A DNA stretch of 45,823 bases from Candidatus Zixiibacteriota bacterium (GTDB taxonomy: Bacteria > Zixibacteria > MSB-5A5 > WJJR01): the NCBI GenBank assembly GCA_016235085.1, contig JACRMA010000042.1, positions 29,016 to 74,838 of the forward strand, in the 5' to 3' direction. A program made the translations under genes and the position numbers. The notes below the pieces were generated by a model. That model was not told where the DNA came from and did not search any database. It saw nothing but the letters and a program-made list of their open reading frames with translations. The stretch's first letter is position 1, and each line of letters opens with the position of its first letter. Positions 43,515-45,823 of this stretch are shown here, piece by piece.

Positions 43515-44009
43515 ATGGCACAAGAAGGATCTGTAGCTCCGCGTGAACGAGTCAATATCGTGTACCAGCCCTCCACGGGTGTGGACGCGGAAGTAGAACT
43601 CCCACTCAAGATGGTCGTGCTCGGCGATTTCACCCAGCGTGGCGACGATACCCCGCTGGAAGAGCGCAAGCCGATCAACATCGACAAGGACAATTTCAAC
43701 GAAGTCATGAAGGGGTTGAAGCTGTCGGCGGAGATGAGTGTGAAGAACGCGCTCGGTGAAGATGAAAACGCGCAAATGCCGGTGAAATTGAATTTCGATC
43801 ACGTCAACGACTTCGGCCCCGAGGCCGTCGTCCGGCAGGTGCCCGAACTCAGCAAGCTTCTGCAGTTGCGCACCGCGCTGACCGCGCTCAAGGGTCCATT
43901 GGGCAATGTCCCGGGTTTCCGCAAGAAGATCATGGAGATCATGGGCAATGACGCGGCCCGCGAAAAACTCTTGAAGGAGCTGGGAATCGGCACCACACCG
44001 TCGGCCTGA
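43515..44009 (+). CDS. tssB: T6SS sheath small subunit TssB (VipA)
   Basis: 164 residues, normal length. It begins RERVNIVYQPSTGVDAEVELPLKMVVLGDFT, as in TssB. The RKPINIDKDNFNEVMKGL segment and the C-terminal GFRKKIMEIM match the family. TssB and TssC form the contractile sheath around the Hcp tube. GAGGTG lies 7 bases before the ATG. Thirty-four bases separate it from tssC. Confidence 0.97.
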   Translation: MAQEGSVAPRERVNIVYQPSTGVDAEVELPLKMVVLGDFTQRGDDTPLEERKPINIDKDNFNEVMKGLKLSAEMSVKNALGEDENAQMPVKLNFDHVNDFGPEAVVRQVPELSKLLQLRTALTALKGPLGNVPGFRKKIMEIMGNDAAREKLLKELGIGTTPSA

Positions 44010-44043
44010 CGGTATCACCGTTGAGTGAAGAGGAGAAAACGAT

Positions 44044-45525
44044 ATGGCGGATGCACAAGAACAAAAACAGGCCGGCGCGGCCGCCGAATCCGGCGGTTCC
44101 CTGGTTGAAGAGATTCTGCTCGAAACGAAGTTGAGACCCTCTGACGAAGGATTCTCCATCGCCCGTGAGGGCATGCGGGAGTTGATCGCGCTCCTGTCGA
44201 CGCCGGACAAGAAGGGGGAGCGGGTTCAGCAGAAGATCGTCGACGAAATGATCTCCGAAATCGACCAGAAGATGAGCAAGCAGCTCGATGAAATCCTGCA
44301 TGCCAAGGAATTCCAAAGTCTGGAATCCGCCTGGCGCGGACTGAAGCTTCTGGTCGACCGCACCGACTTCCGGGAGAATATCAAACTGGAGCTTCTGAAC
44401 GTTTCCAAGGAAGACCTGCTGAATGATTTTCAGGACTCCCCCGAGGTCACCAAGTCGGGCCTGTACAAGCTGATCTATTCCCGCGAGTACGGGCAGTTCG
44501 GCGGATCGCCGGTGGGCGGCATGGTGGCAAACTACGAGTTTGGCCCCGGTTCGCAGGACATTTCTCTTTTGCAGTACTGCGCATCGGTTGGCGCCATGGC
44601 GCACGCGCCATTTCTCGCGGCCGCGGGCCCGCAGTTCTTCGGCGAAGAAAGCTGGCTAAAATTCCCGAATCTCAAGGACCTCAAAGCGATCATGGAAGGT
44701 CCCCGGCACACCAAGTGGCGTGCCTTCCGCGAATCCGAAGATGCCCGCTATGTCGGCCTGACCATGCCGCGATTCCTGCTGCGGCTGCCGTACAGCAAGG
44801 CCGACAATCCGGTCAAGACATTCGACTACAACGAGACCGTATCCGACAACCACGAGAAATACCTCTGGGGGAACACGGCGTTCACCTTTGCCACGCGGCT
44901 GACCGACAGCTTCGCGAAGTACCGTTGGTGCGCCAACATCATCGGGCCCAAGGGTGGCGGCGCCGTTGAGAATCTCCCGATTCACACGTTTGAGGCGATG
45001 GGTGAAGTGCAGGCGAAGATTCCCACAGAAGTCCTGATCACCGAACGCCGCGAATTCGAATTGGCCGAGGAGGGTTTCATCGGCCTGACGATGCGCAAGG
45101 ACACCGACAACGCCTGCTTCTTCTCGGCGAATTCGTGCCAGAAGCCGAAATACTTCGGGCAGAGTTCCGAAGGCAAGGAAGCCGAGACGAATTACAAGCT
45201 GGGAACGCAATTGCCTTATATGTTCGTCGTCTCCCGGCTGGCCCACTACATCAAGGTTCTCCAGCGCGAGAACATCGGCAGTTGGAAAGAGCGTTCCGAT
45301 CTCGAACGCGAGCTGAATAACTGGATCCGCCAGTATGTCGCCGACATGGACAATCCCCAGCCCGGTGTCCGCAGCCGCCGTCCCTTGCGCAAAGCGCAGA
45401 TCACGGTGGAAGACGTGGAAGGCGAGCCCGGATGGTACAAAGTCGACATGAAGATCCGTCCCCATTTCAAGTACATGGGCGCGTTCTTCACGCTCTCCCT
45501 GGTGGGCAAGCTGGACAAGAAGTGA
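44044..45525 (+). CDS. tssC: T6SS sheath large subunit TssC (VipB)
   Basis: 493 residues. Conserved features are FQSLESAWRGLKLLVDRTDF, LIYSREYGQFGGSPVGGMVANYEF, GLTMPRFLLRLPY and CFFSANSCQKPKYF. The C-terminus has VEDVEGEPGWYKVDMKIRPHFKYMGAFFTLSLVGKLDKK, the highly conserved TssC end. GAGGAG lies 8 bases before the ATG. It is full length and undisturbed. Confidence 0.97.
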   Translation: MADAQEQKQAGAAAESGGSLVEEILLETKLRPSDEGFSIAREGMRELIALLSTPDKKGERVQQKIVDEMISEIDQKMSKQLDEILHAKEFQSLESAWRGLKLLVDRTDFRENIKLELLNVSKEDLLNDFQDSPEVTKSGLYKLIYSREYGQFGGSPVGGMVANYEFGPGSQDISLLQYCASVGAMAHAPFLAAAGPQFFGEESWLKFPNLKDLKAIMEGPRHTKWRAFRESEDARYVGLTMPRFLLRLPYSKADNPVKTFDYNETVSDNHEKYLWGNTAFTFATRLTDSFAKYRWCANIIGPKGGGAVENLPIHTFEAMGEVQAKIPTEVLITERREFELAEEGFIGLTMRKDTDNACFFSANSCQKPKYFGQSSEGKEAETNYKLGTQLPYMFVVSRLAHYIKVLQRENIGSWKERSDLERELNNWIRQYVADMDNPQPGVRSRRPLRKAQITVEDVEGEPGWYKVDMKIRPHFKYMGAFFTLSLVGKLDKK

Positions 45526-45544
45526 TTTTCAATTGACTCATTCC

Positions 45545-45577
45545 CCGTTGCCCGCGTCATGACGGCGTGGGCAACGG
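45545..45577 (+). promoter_or_regulatory. Stem-loop in the tssC-hcp gap
   Basis: CCGTTGCCC (45545-45553) pairs with GGGCAACGG (45569-45577); the loop itself contains GTCATGAC. It lies 19 bases after tssC in a 273-base gap (45526-45798) with no convincing gene. It lacks a U-run; partial termination, RNA processing or mRNA stabilisation that sets a different hcp level are options. Confidence 0.5.
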
Positions 45578-45798
45578 TGGGAGGTTCGTCGTCGCCGGCC
45601 CGGGAAGTCACAAAGGGATCGAACTCACATGGCGATACCGTTTCACTCTGATTGTCCGAACTGCCGGGTTGGTCCCACCGGAGCCGATGCCGTGACGGCG
45701 GCACAGAGTGCGTCCAAGAGAAATCCGACAGCCGTCTCGCCGCACATTCGAGATGGTGTGCCGGAATGGAGTGTACACAATCACAGGAGGAAGAAGTC

Positions 45799-45823
45799 AT
45801 GCCAATGCCATTCTACATGACGC
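45799..45823 (+). CDS. hcp: T6SS tube protein Hcp, first codons only
   Basis: ATG 45799 is preceded at 8 bases by a strong CAGGAGG (45784-45790). The eight visible residues MPMPFYMT match the common start of Hcp proteins, and hcp often follows tssBC. The gene runs out of the window, so the call is by context and a short start. Confidence 0.7.

Noticed and set aside
45629-45820. 63-residue frame running from the tssC-hcp gap into hcp (MAIPFHSDCPNCRV...)
   Set aside because: It has no good ribosome binding site, overlaps the well-supported hcp start in another frame, and shows no recognisable domain.
1-45823. CRISPR arrays, insertion sequences, prophage genes
   Set aside because: No regularly spaced direct repeats, transposase, integrase or phage structural genes were seen; the T6SS sheath and tube genes are tailed-phage-like only by homology.

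Overview
The window is a GC-rich (by eye about 60%), gene-dense bacterial chromosome segment without transposases, integrases, phage genes or CRISPR arrays. Two adjacent genes for GWxTD-domain proteins, a YIP1-TolC-MacA-MacB export cluster, a DUF4159/DUF4175 pair and promoters of TTGAC / TATATT type suggest a diderm of the FCB superphylum or a neighbouring candidate lineage (Zixibacteria, Latescibacteria or Eisenbacteria-like). This placement is an inference from gene content; no rRNA or phylogenetic marker tree backs it.

Region 1 (1-7247, + strand) is the 3' part of a group 3b (NADP-linked, sulfhydrogenase-type) [NiFe] hydrogenase operon: the last codons of the gamma flavoprotein subunit, small (delta) and large (alpha) subunits, the maturation protease, then hypF, hypC, hypD and hypE. 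Several parts look damaged. Small and large subunit genes are joined by a deletion near 828. hypF is split by a deletion plus frameshift near 4105. The gamma subunit lacks two expected cluster cysteines. Either the locus is decaying or the assembly is locally wrong.

Region 2 (7254-10441, - strand) holds a lipoprotein with Ig-like (Big_5) repeats, an exported YtcJ-type amidohydrolase and a tRNA-Met(CAU). Region 3 (10545-13386, + strand) is secD-secF with a clear promoter and terminator. Region 4 (13423-18300) has a secreted cupin, a DUF4159 protein and a large DUF4175 membrane/coiled-coil protein, closed by a terminator. A 429-base spacer follows (18247-18675) that carries GC-rich repeats, including a 28-bp inverted repeat and a REP-like hairpin.

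Region 5 (18676-26805) has a GT39-type glycosyltransferase, a short YIP1 membrane protein with an abnormal C-terminus, and a complete TolC / adaptor / MacB-type ATPase / two FtsX-MacB permeases tripartite exporter. Region 6 (26960-33608) has two GWxTD proteins, an ABC-2 exporter (NatAB type), tadA, a small membrane protein and a lipoprotein. tRNA-Ser(CGA) lies at 33642-33728.

Region 7 (33775 to the window end) is a type VI secretion system of the T6SSi kind, all on + strand: an FHA-less TagH-like protein, tssJ, tssK, tssL, tssM, tagF, tssA, tssB, tssC and the start of hcp. TssJ/L/M form the membrane complex, TssK links it to the baseplate, TssB/C form the sheath, Hcp the tube, TssA guides assembly, and TagF/TagH belong to the post-translational switch. 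The cluster starts directly after tRNA-Ser. It is headed by a 7-1-7 palindrome resembling a Fur box, and a second weaker Fur-like site lies before tssB. This suggests iron-responsive control.
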